A stretch of 64,000 nt of DNA, from contig JAVEYB010000002.1 in NCBI GenBank assembly GCA_034003725.1, positions 391,392 through 455,391 on the forward strand. Reading direction: 5' to 3'. Shown here in pieces: positions 55,164 through 63,642 of this stretch; positions within the stretch are counted from its first letter, which is position 1, and every line of letters begins with the position of its first letter. The DNA comes from Candidatus Zixiibacteriota bacterium. GTDB lineage: Bacteria > Zixibacteria > MSB-5A5 > GN15 > FEB-12. Below the pieces are notes generated by a model. That model saw only the letters and a list, made by a program, of their open reading frames with translations, did no database searches and was not told the DNA's origin. The position numbers and the translations under genes were made by a program.

Positions 55164-57458
55164 CTAATAGTTCTCGTGAAGCTCCTGGACCGCCGCGACA
55201 ATCTTCTCCACGGTCGGCAGACAGGCCGCATCGCCGTCCATCCCGTACGCCACCCGCGCATCGATCGCCGTCACCAGCTTCACCGGCGCCTCCAGATGGA
55301 ACAGACCCGAACCCGACGTGATCACCGACGCGATCGTCGCCGCCGCCCCACCCGGAAAACGGTCCTCCGTCACCACCAGCACCTTCCCGCACTCCGCGGC
55401 CGTCCGCAGGATCGCTTCCTCATCCATCGGCTTCAGCGTCCGAAGGTCTACCACCCGGACATGGATTCCGTTCTCCCGCAGAACCTCCGCCGCGCGACGA
55501 GCCATCTGGAAGGTCGCCCCGTACGTGATGATCCCCACGTCTCGGTGCTCCTCGTAGTACGTCTTCGCCACCCCAAACGGGATCAGCTCGTCGATCCCCG
55601 GAATCGGCGTCTCCATCGGAACGCCCTCCCAGTCCCGACGATTGTACAGCGCTACCGACTCGCAGAACAGCACCGGATCATCCGAGGCCCAGGCCGTCTT
55701 CAATAATCCCGCCGCGTCGTACGCGTTCGAGGGTACCGCGATCAGCAGCCCCGGGATGTTCATCCACGTCCCCAGATTCCCTTCCGAGTGCCAGAACGCT
55801 CCCGCCCCCTGCTTGTATCCGCCGTAGGTCGTACGGATGGTCATCGGCATCGTGTATACGCCGCCGGAACGCTGATAGGTCGTGCAGATTCGGTCTTTGA
55901 GTATCTGGTACGCAGGCGACATATAATCGAGGAACTGAATCTCAGGGACGATGCGTCTGCCCTGATAGACATGCCCGGCGGCTCGCCCGAGGATTCCGGC
56001 TTCATCCAGCGGCGTGTTGAAACACCGGCTGTTGCCGAACTCCCGCTGGAGATTCTTGCTGACCAGGAACACGCCGCCCTTACCCTTCAGGGAGAGCTGC
56101 TTTTCCTTCTCTTCCACCATATGCCCCGAGAAGTCGGCGACGTCTTCGCCGAACAGCAGCACGTCGCTCGACAACTCAAACAGATCGAACAGCGTGTAGT
56201 TGATCGCGAACCGCATCGTCATCGGTCCGACATCTTCGGGAAGATCGGGCGATGTAAAATACCCCTTCTCGTGCCACTCTTTGTAGCGGGCCTTGCGGTC
56301 GCCCTGATAGGCGTCCCGGTACCGCTTCCAGGTCTTTTTGACCTGCTCGAAGTCATACGTGTACACGAGATCCTTGATCATCTCGGTTGTCTTGGGCTGG
56401 AACGTCTCCACTGCCTTCGCCGATTCGGTAGAAACCGCCGTATCGAGGTCGTCCCACATCTGGCCGATCTCTTCGGGGGTCATGATACCGTCTTCGATGA
56501 ACGCATTAGCGGTCTTGAGAATGCAGTCGTTATAGGTGTGCCAGTCCTGTTCGACCGGATCCATGTAAAATGACTGGTCGTCGGACCCCGAGTGCGACCC
56601 TTCGCGCGTAACCCGGATATTCATGAGCACCGGGCGCTTGTGTTCGCGCGCGTAGGTGACCGCGTCGCGGGCGGCCTTGAGCATTTCCTTGACGTCCGTC
56701 CCGTCGACCTGCATGATCTTCAGGCCGAACTGCTCGTACCCGCGAAAGGGACTGGTCGGGTCACCGCCGGGGAACTGCTCGGCGACCGAGACGGAAATGG
56801 CCCAGCCGCAGTTGTAGATGCCAAAAATGCACGGCGCCTTGAAAAACACCGTGTTAAACACGGCGCGGGCGAATTCCGACTCCGACGACGAGCCCTCGCC
56901 GATGCAACAGAGGGTCACCGAATCGGCCGGGTATCGTCCGCCGGGGATCCACGACTGCTGGGAGACAGGCACCGGGTGTACGGTCGCCTCGGCGATGCCC
57001 GCCGCTTCAAGCGCGTGGCCGCCGGTCGGCGATGATTGCGTGATTATCGACAGGTGCGGATAGCCCGGGTGCGCCGGAATCTGCTGCCCTTTGTTGATCG
57101 CACGGGGATCACCGATCGCTTCCAGCATCTTGTCCCACAGCGTCGAACCCCGATGTATGTCGAACGCCTTGTTGCGATAGTAACCGACAAATGGATCGGT
57201 CGGACGAAGCTCCTCTGCAAAACAGACGTCGGCCAGTTCCTTCCCGCCGCACCCGATGAAAAATCGATTGTAGCCCTTGCGCAGGAGCAGCTTCTCCTCG
57301 CGCTCGACACGGCGGGCCGTCAGCATGGTTTTCATCATGGCCCGGAGCTGGGCCGGGGTCTTGCCGGAGTATGCCTCCAGCGCCTGGTTGTCTTTGAGTT
57401 TCGACGGGCGCTTGCCGTCGTACTTGCGAACCTTGTCGATGAGGGCAACGACCTCCAA
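55164..57458 (-). CDS. Fused E1 alpha-beta 2-oxoacid dehydrogenase, copy 2
   Basis: 764 residues from TTG 57458, preceded by a full AAGGAGGT. Same architecture and motifs as copy 1 (CIGEGSSSESEFARAVFNTV, YNCGWAIS, HSGSDDQ, LLFGEDVADFSG). The alpha half (about residues 1-385) is diverged from copy 1, and the rest is nearly the same. This suggests two E1 enzymes with different alpha-side substrate or partner contacts and a shared beta part. The substrate could be pyruvate or a branched-chain 2-oxoacid. E2 and E3 must be encoded elsewhere. The two genes point the same way, this one being transcribed first. Confidence 0.9.
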   Translation of the reverse strand: MEVVALIDKVRKYDGKRPSKLKDNQALEAYSGKTPAQLRAMMKTMLTARRVEREEKLLLRKGYNRFFIGCGGKELADVCFAEELRPTDPFVGYYRNKAFDIHRGSTLWDKMLEAIGDPRAINKGQQIPAHPGYPHLSIITQSSPTGGHALEAAGIAEATVHPVPVSQQSWIPGGRYPADSVTLCCIGEGSSSESEFARAVFNTVFFKAPCIFGIYNCGWAISVSVAEQFPGGDPTSPFRGYEQFGLKIMQVDGTDVKEMLKAARDAVTYAREHKRPVLMNIRVTREGSHSGSDDQSFYMDPVEQDWHTYNDCILKTANAFIEDGIMTPEEIGQMWDDLDTAVSTESAKAVETFQPKTTEMIKDLVYTYDFEQVKKTWKRYRDAYQGDRKARYKEWHEKGYFTSPDLPEDVGPMTMRFAINYTLFDLFELSSDVLLFGEDVADFSGHMVEEKEKQLSLKGKGGVFLVSKNLQREFGNSRCFNTPLDEAGILGRAAGHVYQGRRIVPEIQFLDYMSPAYQILKDRICTTYQRSGGVYTMPMTIRTTYGGYKQGAGAFWHSEGNLGTWMNIPGLLIAVPSNAYDAAGLLKTAWASDDPVLFCESVALYNRRDWEGVPMETPIPGIDELIPFGVAKTYYEEHRDVGIITYGATFQMARRAAEVLRENGIHVRVVDLRTLKPMDEEAILRTAAECGKVLVVTEDRFPGGAAATIASVITSGSGLFHLEAPVKLVTAIDARVAYGMDGDAACLPTVEKIVAAVQELHENY
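55198..56369 (-). repeat. Direct repeat block, E1 copy 2 (partner at 52513-53684)
   Basis: Second member of the gap-free 1172-base duplication at offset 2685. Sharp edges at both ends and a diverged island at 55840-55969 make it a mosaic. Confidence 0.88.
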
Positions 57459-57751
57459 CGGGAAACCTCCTTGAGATCTATCTGAACACTAAACTTATCT
57501 TTCTGCCTGCCTGCGGTCTGCTGCCTACAACAGCCGGAACGGCCAAAAGCTCCCGGTGTTGCGCGTTTTTTGCCGCGCGCGAGAGCCTGCGGCCCGCCGC
57601 ACAATAAGGGCGATTCCGGACCCGAAGGCAAGCCAAATCGGAGACATCGTGGGGCGATTTTGACGCCGCCACAAAGGGCTTGAGAGTGTTCTGGGGCCGG
57701 TGTACCTTGCCCGGTAGACAAGCAGATCGAGTCACGTGGAAGGACACGCTC

Positions 57752-59779
57752 ATGAAAAAGCAGACCCGCCGCGCCGGTTCACGAAAACCCGTCATCTCGG
57801 CCGACGACCTCTTCGCATTGCGCCTGCCGACCGCCGTCCGCATTTCGCCCGACGAGCGTAAGATCGCCTATCCGGTAGAGCGCATGGATCAGAAGAAAAA
57901 GGCCTACTACTCCAATATTCATGTCCACGACATCGCGGCCGGCGAATCGCGGCAGTACACCTTCGGCGACCACAATGACCGCTCGGTTGTCTGGTCGCCC
58001 GACGGCGAGTCGATCGCGTTTGTCTCGACTCGCGACAAAAAGACCGGGATCTACATTATGCCGGCGGCCGGCGGCGCGGAACGACTGGTGCTCGAAATCG
58101 ACGGCGCAATCATGTCGATGCAGTTCACTCCGGACAGCACACACCTGGTGTTCGCCCTCCGGTACAACGACTCTCACTTTGTCGCGGAGGACGATGAGAA
58201 AAAGAAACCGCCCGTGTTCCGGCATATCACCCGGCTTAATTACAAGGCGGACGGTCAGGGGTTCCTGCCGAAGGATCGGTTTCAGGTCTACTCGCTCCGG
58301 CTGGAGGATGCCGCGCTGCGCCAGGTGACCCGCGGAAAGCGCGAAAACGTCGACCCGTGCGTCTCCCCCGATGGACGGCTGATCGCGTTCGTCTCCAACC
58401 GCTCCAAGAACCCGGATATCGACAGTCTCCGACAGGACCTGTTTGTCATTCCGTTCGGAGGCGGTAAGGAACGGCGAGTCCCCACTCCGCCCGGCCCGGT
58501 CTTCTCACCGCGCTTTTCGCCCGACGGCAAACTGATCGCCTACATGGGGCACGACAATCCCCATGACGCCTGGGGCGTCACAAACATCCACGTCTGGATT
58601 GTGGGGGGTTCCGGCACGCCGAAAGCGCGCGATCTCATGCCGACATGGGATCGCATGACCATCGATCAGTCCATATCGGACATGGGAGAATTCGGCGAGG
58701 GGAGCGCGCCCGCGTGGTCCCGCGACGGCAGGCGAATCTACTTCACCGCCTCCGATACGGGTGTAACCAACCTGTTTTATGTCCCCCGCAGCGGCGGTAA
58801 ACCAACTCGCGTTTATCGCGGCCAATGTCATATCAAGGGGTTCTCGATCGACGGCTCATGCCGAACAGCCGCGTGCGTCTTCTCGGACCTGACCACCCCC
58901 GGCGAGATCATCGTGTGCCCGACCGAGTACGGCGGCGAGAAGAAGGCCCGCCGTCTCACCGATCTCAACCGCATTATCCGCACCAACCGCCGCCTCGGCA
59001 GGGTTCGCGAGTTGATGTTCAAGTCGTTCGACGGTATTGAGGTGCAGGGCTTTCTGGTAACCCCGCCGGATTTCAAACGCGGACGGAAGTACCCGGCGAT
59101 CCTTCAGATCCACGGCGGTCCCCGGGCCCAGTACGCATTTACGTTCTTCCACGAAATGCAGTACCTCGCCGCTAGAGGATACGTCGTCTTCTACACCAAT
59201 CCGCGCGGCGGATCCGGACGAGGCGAAACATGGGCCGACGCCATCGCCGGCGGCTGGGGCGATCTCGACTACAAAGACTGCATGGCCGCCGCCGACTGGC
59301 TCGAACGGCAGTCCTTTGTCGACCCCAAACGAATCGGCGTCACCGGAGGATCGTACGGCGGCTACATGACGAACTGGATGATCGGGCACACGCACCGCTT
59401 CCGTGCCGCCGTCACCCAGCGGTCGGTCGTCAACCTTCGCTCGATGTACGGATCGTCGGATATCGGGTGGGAACTGGAACGTGAGTTCAACGGACATCCG
59501 TGGACCAATTTCGAGAATTACGAACGCTGCTCGCCGCTCGTCTATTCCAAAAACGTGAAGACGCCGGTGCTGATCATACACAGCGAACAAGACCTGCGCT
59601 GCCCGATCGAGCAGGCTGAACAGATGTTTGTCACGCTGAAAGTGATGGGCAAAACCGTGGAGATGGTGCGCTTCCCCGAAGAACCCCACGGCCTGTCGCG
59701 TCACGGGCGGCCCGACCGGCGTGTCGCGCGGCTTGAATGGATCGCCCGATGGTTTGATCGGTATATGAAACGGAAATAG
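57752..59779 (+). CDS. S9-family prolyl-oligopeptidase-like serine peptidase
   Basis: 675 residues starting at ATG 57752 (GGAAGGA upstream); no signal peptide. The N-terminal beta-propeller (about 20-400) has PD40-like blades such as VVWSPDGESIAFVSTRD. The C-terminal alpha/beta-hydrolase domain has the nucleophile motif GVTGGSYGGYMTNW (Ser), the acid in IIHSEQDLRCP (Asp) and the His in EEPHGLSRHG, the pattern of acylaminoacyl-peptidase/DPP-like S9C enzymes. Cytoplasmic peptide turnover is likely. The 293 bases upstream contain nothing clear on either strand. Confidence 0.93.
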   Translation: MKKQTRRAGSRKPVISADDLFALRLPTAVRISPDERKIAYPVERMDQKKKAYYSNIHVHDIAAGESRQYTFGDHNDRSVVWSPDGESIAFVSTRDKKTGIYIMPAAGGAERLVLEIDGAIMSMQFTPDSTHLVFALRYNDSHFVAEDDEKKKPPVFRHITRLNYKADGQGFLPKDRFQVYSLRLEDAALRQVTRGKRENVDPCVSPDGRLIAFVSNRSKNPDIDSLRQDLFVIPFGGGKERRVPTPPGPVFSPRFSPDGKLIAYMGHDNPHDAWGVTNIHVWIVGGSGTPKARDLMPTWDRMTIDQSISDMGEFGEGSAPAWSRDGRRIYFTASDTGVTNLFYVPRSGGKPTRVYRGQCHIKGFSIDGSCRTAACVFSDLTTPGEIIVCPTEYGGEKKARRLTDLNRIIRTNRRLGRVRELMFKSFDGIEVQGFLVTPPDFKRGRKYPAILQIHGGPRAQYAFTFFHEMQYLAARGYVVFYTNPRGGSGRGETWADAIAGGWGDLDYKDCMAAADWLERQSFVDPKRIGVTGGSYGGYMTNWMIGHTHRFRAAVTQRSVVNLRSMYGSSDIGWELEREFNGHPWTNFENYERCSPLVYSKNVKTPVLIIHSEQDLRCPIEQAEQMFVTLKVMGKTVEMVRFPEEPHGLSRHGRPDRRVARLEWIARWFDRYMKRK

Positions 59780-59806
59780 CGCGTACCGGAATCAGCACGA
59801 CATCGC

Positions 59807-59829
59807 AAAGTCCGCCCCCGGCGGACTTT
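59807..59829. terminator. Hairpin terminator between convergent genes
   Basis: Perfect 10-bp stem AAAGTCCGCC (59807-59816) / GGCGGACTTT (59820-59829) with a CCC loop; both strands could use it, though the T runs are short. Confidence 0.7.
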
Positions 59830-59830
59830 G

Positions 59831-60250
59831 TCATTTCTGCGCCCGGTCGAGTCGGGGCTGTATCCAGTTCTCGCGCAGGAACTGCTCGGCTTCCACCGAG
59901 GTGCGGAACGTGTGCGAAATGTCGCGCGTGGCCCCCGTCGTGAACATCTTCAGCAGCTGCCGAAACGTGCTGGGGTTGTTCAGCACGTTGATCGACAACC
60001 CGAGGTTGTTGCTCATGCACCATGCCAGATGGTTGCCGATGATATCGATCACCTCCGGGTACGACGTCTTCCAGTTGGTCAGATCAACAAGCTTTGCCCA
60101 CGGATTCGCGGTCAGCGGCTCGACTTCCTTCATGAAATCGTCGTGGTACGACCGCGCAGTCTTCGCCTGCCATACGCCGTGAATCTTCTCATATATGACT
60201 GCGTTTGACTCATCGACCACAAACGAGTAGTGAAGGCTCCATCCAGCCAT
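59831..60250 (-). CDS. STAS/SpoIIAA-like protein, paralogue B
   Basis: 139 residues. The pattern KIHGVW, SYHDDFMKEV, NPWAKLVDLTNWKTSYPEV, HLAWCMSNN, VLNNPSTFRQLLKM shares its order with the next gene and with small SpoIIAA-like (STAS-fold) proteins that are frequent in sediment bacteria. GAGGCGG precedes the ATG. No phosphorylatable Ser equivalent is evident to me. The function is unknown. Confidence 0.65.
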   Translation of the reverse strand: MAGWSLHYSFVVDESNAVIYEKIHGVWQAKTARSYHDDFMKEVEPLTANPWAKLVDLTNWKTSYPEVIDIIGNHLAWCMSNNLGLSINVLNNPSTFRQLLKMFTTGATRDISHTFRTSVEAEQFLRENWIQPRLDRAQK

Positions 60251-60391
60251 GTGCGAAACCGCCTCGTACTGATAATGTGATTTCGTATGTTATGGTGCTC
60301 CGGGGATCCGACACTTCGGGTGCCGTAGCAACATAGGTGTTTTCAACGCCCCGGACAAGCTCAATAAACTGCCCCCCAACAGGGGAAGCCC

Positions 60392-60793
60392 TCACGGTTC
60401 GGGCTGCCAGTGTTTCGCCAGGTACTCATCCGCCTCCGCGATGGTCTTCACCACCTGAGCCGCCTGACTGGTTCCTCCCCGCGTAATCATCTCCTTCAGC
60501 ATACGAAACGTGCTGGGATTGTTTACGACATAAATCGACAACACGTTGTTGTGTTCGTGACACCATTGCATGTGCGCGGCGATCCGCTGAACCGTATCCG
60601 GATACGACGTCTTCCAAGCCGTAAGGTCCACCAGCTTGGCCCACGGCTTGTCGAACAACCCCTGCGCCTTCTCCTCGAACTCGTGGTGGTAACTGTCGGC
60701 ATGGGCCCCTTTCCATATCCCATATATCCGTGCCCGCACCAGCCGCCGGTCGTGCTCAACATCGATAGAAAATTCCAGACTCCAGCCGCACAT
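60392..60793 (-). CDS. STAS/SpoIIAA-like protein, paralogue A
   Basis: 133 residues, clearly related to the following gene: MCGWSLEFSIDVEH against MAGWSLHYSFVVDE; RARIYGIWKG, DKPWAKLVDLTAWKTSYPD, HMQWCHEHNN, VVNNPSTFRMLKEM. Both have a conserved Cys after Trp in the middle helix. The tandem arrangement with a 141-base gap suggests local duplication. Function unknown. Confidence 0.65.
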   Translation of the reverse strand: MCGWSLEFSIDVEHDRRLVRARIYGIWKGAHADSYHHEFEEKAQGLFDKPWAKLVDLTAWKTSYPDTVQRIAAHMQWCHEHNNVLSIYVVNNPSTFRMLKEMITRGGTSQAAQVVKTIAEADEYLAKHWQPEP

Positions 60794-60923
60794 CGATCCG
60801 CTCTCGTGGTTTCAATTTTTCAGGGGCAAGACAGTCAAATGCCGAACGAAAGATAATCTACATTATCCTCTTTATGGAGGCAACTCAAAACTAGCCCCGC
60901 CGGACCCGGAGGAACCCCAAACG

Positions 60924-60951
60924 AAACGGCCGGCGAAACACCCGCCGACCG
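60924..60951 (-). terminator. Terminator at the end of the ccm operon
   Basis: On the minus strand a 9-bp stem (one G-T) formed by 60943-60951 and 60927-60935, followed by a TTTCGTTT tail. Confidence 0.6.
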
Positions 60952-60990
60952 TGTCGAAATCGCGTCGTACAGATAGAAGAACTATGAGCG

Positions 60991-61437
60991 TCAAGCGCCG
61001 GTAGAGGCGCCTACCGCCTCATCGTGCTTTTTCATGTCCTGATATTCTCCCCCCTCGCCCTGGTACTTCGACGGACACTTCACCAGCATCTGCTCGGCTA
61101 TAAACGTGCCGTCAGCCCCGCTTTTTCCCTTGAGCACCACCGAGGTGGCCTGGTCGAAATTCCCCGGCACCACGCCGTAGTACACAACCTGGAGGTGCGA
61201 TTGCGCCGCCTGCGGTGTCGCGGCCTCGGCATCATAAATGGCGAATTCCAGGCAGGACTTATCGGTGTCGTATTTGACCTTGTCAAAGTCGATCTTACCC
61301 ATCACCTGCACCGTCCGGCTGGCGACCGCCGCCTGCTCGATCGGCACGTACTGCACCGTGGTTGTCAGAAACGCCGAGGTTCCCCAGACCACGAAAACGA
61401 CAATAATCAGGGCCCCGATGATGTATTTGGCTTTCAC
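60991..61437 (-). CDS. ccmE: Cytochrome c maturation heme chaperone CcmE, Cys (CxxxY) type
   Basis: 148 residues starting at GTG 61437 with GGAGGAGA upstream; this overlaps the ccmD stop (GTGA). A membrane anchor (residues 5-25) is followed by an OB-fold domain (VQVMGKI, LQVVYYGVVPGNFDQATSVVLKGK). Where standard CcmE has the heme-binding HxxxY, this one has CPSKY at residues 121-125 (after LVK), so Cys121 is the likely heme ligand. This variant is known from archaea and some deltaproteobacteria, in which CcmH is often missing. It accepts heme from CcmC. Confidence 0.92.
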   Translation of the reverse strand: MKAKYIIGALIIVVFVVWGTSAFLTTTVQYVPIEQAAVASRTVQVMGKIDFDKVKYDTDKSCLEFAIYDAEAATPQAAQSHLQVVYYGVVPGNFDQATSVVLKGKSGADGTFIAEQMLVKCPSKYQGEGGEYQDMKKHDEAVGASTGA

Positions 61438-61547
61438 TTGCTTGTCTCCTCCAGTCTCCGGACCCGCTTGTGCAGCGCCCGAAGAAACAAAAACAGGCCC
61501 AGCCACACGACCAGCGTGACGATCAGGGCCACATAATTTCCGTCCAT
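61434..61547 (-). CDS. ccmD: CcmD, small membrane protein of the heme exporter
   Basis: 37 residues: MDGNYVALIVTLVVWLGL then a Leu/Phe helix and a basic C-terminal tail (ALHKRVRRLEETSK). One membrane helix with a positively charged end is the usual CcmD form. One base separates it from the ccmC stop, and its stop overlaps the ccmE start. Together these mark it as a real gene although very short. It helps release holo-CcmE from CcmABC. Confidence 0.85.
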   Translation of the reverse strand: MDGNYVALIVTLVVWLGLFLFLRALHKRVRRLEETSK

Positions 61548-61548
61548 G

Positions 61549-62202
61549 TCAGTCGACCTCCCGTCGCGCCCGTTCTAACGCATAAACCCGGGCCGCGAGT
61601 TTAAACATCCATATATATAATACGGTAAACAGAATTAAAGATCCAAACAAAATCGAGGCAACATCGGTCGTCATTGAGAACTTTAGATTCTTGTCCAGCA
61701 CCGTGTCCGACGGGTGCAGCGATGGTGTCAGGCGGGGAAAAACAAACATCAAAAAAACAGCCGGGGGAAACGCGAAAATCGAGTAGACCGCCGACATCGC
61801 CGCCCGGCGCTCCTCGCCGTTGACCGCCCCCCGCAGCGAAAAATACGCCCCGTAAATCAGCAGGAGCACGAATATCGATGTCTGCCGGGGATCCCAGTTC
61901 CAGTAGGTCCCCCAGGTGACTTTTGCGAATATCGCCCCCGTCACCGTCGCCAGTATTGCGAACAGCAGCCCCAGCGCGTTAGCGATCGCCGCCCGGTCAT
62001 CGAGCCCGGCGTCGCGCCGACGCAGGTAACAGATCGAATAAACCATCGAGGTGGCAAACGCCACGATCGCCAGCCACGCCTGCGGAATGTGATAATAGAA
62101 TATCCTGCTGGATTCACCGATCTGCTGTTGCGGGGCCACGGTCAAAAACGACACCACGATCATCGCGGCCATTGCCAGAAAAAACACCCACTGCCATATC
62201 AT
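61549..62202 (-). CDS. ccmC: Heme exporter/heme-handling protein CcmC
   Basis: 217 residues with six membrane helices. The heme-binding WWD signature is WGTYWNWDPRQTS, and two His lie in the periplasmic loops (FYYHIPQAW and PSLHPSD). It loads heme on CcmE. The gap to ccmB is 79 bases; overlap-like spacing with ccmD follows. Confidence 0.95.
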   Translation of the reverse strand: MIWQWVFFLAMAAMIVVSFLTVAPQQQIGESSRIFYYHIPQAWLAIVAFATSMVYSICYLRRRDAGLDDRAAIANALGLLFAILATVTGAIFAKVTWGTYWNWDPRQTSIFVLLLIYGAYFSLRGAVNGEERRAAMSAVYSIFAFPPAVFLMFVFPRLTPSLHPSDTVLDKNLKFSMTTDVASILFGSLILFTVLYIWMFKLAARVYALERARREVD

Positions 62203-62281
62203 AGTGCGCCTGCTGTCCTTCGTGATACCGGTCGATACTTTTCACGCCGACAAATTGGATCAATGTTCCATTATACGCCGG

Positions 62282-62944
62282 TCACTCCCGCCAGACAAAT
62301 CGAAAGAGCAGAAGCGACGCAGTAATCATCACCACAGAATAGGCGAACAGCCCCTGAAGTTCCACGAATATCGCCCCGAACGACTGGCCGTCGAGCACCC
62401 GGGCGCTGGCCGCCACCAGCATCAACAGCAGCGTGATCAAGATCGGAAACGACAGGACCGAAAACAGCGCTCCCTTGACGGCCGCCTTCGCGATGATCGC
62501 GCCGATCAGCGTCGTGGCCGCGCACAGGCCGATCACGCCCAGCACGAGAATGACCACGAAGGCCCCGATATGGTCGGCGGTCGCATCGGTCAAAACGAAA
62601 AACAGCGGCGTTACGACCGCGGTGACCAGCGAAAGCAGCGTGAGATTGAACAATAGCTTGCCGAGATACACGGCGGTCGGATCGGTTTTCAGGCGAAGCG
62701 CGAGGGCGGTGCCGGACTCCTCCTCACGGACGAACACCGCCGACAACCCCGCCATCGCCGAAAAAAAGACGACAATCCAGAACAGCGCGGCCAGCAGCCG
62801 CGGCCCCAGGCTCGCCTGACCGACCGAAAACGAGATCATCGCCAGCGTCGTGATCGCAAACATCAGCACGATACTGGTCGCGTATCGATTGCGAAGTTCG
62901 ACTCGCAGATCCTTCGCGTACACCGCAACCGTCTTAGCCGTCAA
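62282..62944 (-). CDS. ccmB: Heme exporter subunit CcmB
   Basis: 220 residues (from TTG 62944) with six membrane helices and the conserved KDLRVELRNRY start and VREEESGTALALRLK segment. It pairs with CcmA as an ABC transporter that drives release of holo-CcmE. The exact start is uncertain: the open frame extends to 63004, but that would overlap ccmA by 71 bases; GTG 62923 is also possible. Confidence 0.9.
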   Translation of the reverse strand: MTAKTVAVYAKDLRVELRNRYATSIVLMFAITTLAMISFSVGQASLGPRLLAALFWIVVFFSAMAGLSAVFVREEESGTALALRLKTDPTAVYLGKLLFNLTLLSLVTAVVTPLFFVLTDATADHIGAFVVILVLGVIGLCAATTLIGAIIAKAAVKGALFSVLSFPILITLLLMLVAASARVLDGQSFGAIFVELQGLFAYSVVMITASLLLFRFVWRE

Positions 62945-63551
62945 GCCGGCAGAACTGACTGGCAAACCGCTGGTCCTCCGTCTCGTTGGTTGCGATGACG
63001 ACAATCGCCCTGGACGTGTATTCCTCGATTATGTCGTATACGATCCGCTTGCCGTCGTCGTCGAGGTTCGACGTCGGCTCGTCCAGAAACAAAAATGCCG
63101 GTTCGTTCATGAGCGCCAGCGCGTATTTCAGTCGCTGCTTCATCCCCGATGAGTACGTGTGCACGAGATCCGACCCTCGGCCCGCCAGCCCCACTCGCTC
63201 CAGAAGCGCGTTGATTTGTTTACCGGTGGTATGCGCCCCCTCCACCTGCGAGAAAAACACCAGATTCTCCTCGCCGCTCAGGCTGTCGTACAGGTTGAGA
63301 TACGGAGAGACCAGCGAGGTCGTCCGCTGGATGGCCGTTTCCGTCAGGATCCCGGCATCGTCGGCGAATACGGCGCTTCCCCGGGTGGGGCGCACTTCGC
63401 CCAACAGCGTCATGACAAGCGTGGATTTACCGGATCCGTTCGGACCCACGATCGCAAGCGCCTGGCCGGTCGTCACCTCGAACGAGACGCCGGAAAATAC
63501 CTTGCGGGAGCCGAATCGTTTGGTCAGGTCGGTTGCGGTCAAACGATACAT
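62934..63551 (-). CDS. ccmA: Cytochrome c maturation ABC ATPase CcmA
   Basis: 205 residues with Walker A GPNGSGKST, signature YSSGMKQRLKYALAL, Walker B FLFLDEPTSNLDDDG. The start at ATG 63551 is chosen by length and by MYRLTATDLTKRFG; it has no clear ribosome site. First gene of ccmABCDE; overlap with ccmB indicates coupling. Confidence 0.92.
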   Translation of the reverse strand: MYRLTATDLTKRFGSRKVFSGVSFEVTTGQALAIVGPNGSGKSTLVMTLLGEVRPTRGSAVFADDAGILTETAIQRTTSLVSPYLNLYDSLSGEENLVFFSQVEGAHTTGKQINALLERVGLAGRGSDLVHTYSSGMKQRLKYALALMNEPAFLFLDEPTSNLDDDGKRIVYDIIEEYTSRAIVVIATNETEDQRFASQFCRLDG

Positions 63552-63591
63552 GGTGGCAATGTATAACCTATCGGCAACCCAAACAAAAGCC

Positions 63592-63620
63592 AAAAAAAGA
63601 CCTCCCCGACTGGAGAGGTC
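63592..63620 (-). terminator. Terminator after the right-edge DUF1573 gene
   Basis: On the minus strand GACCTCTCC-AGTC-GGGGAGGTC (one G-T pair) with seven T. Confidence 0.93.
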
Positions 63621-63642
63621 CATAAGTCTGTTGTCTGCGCTG

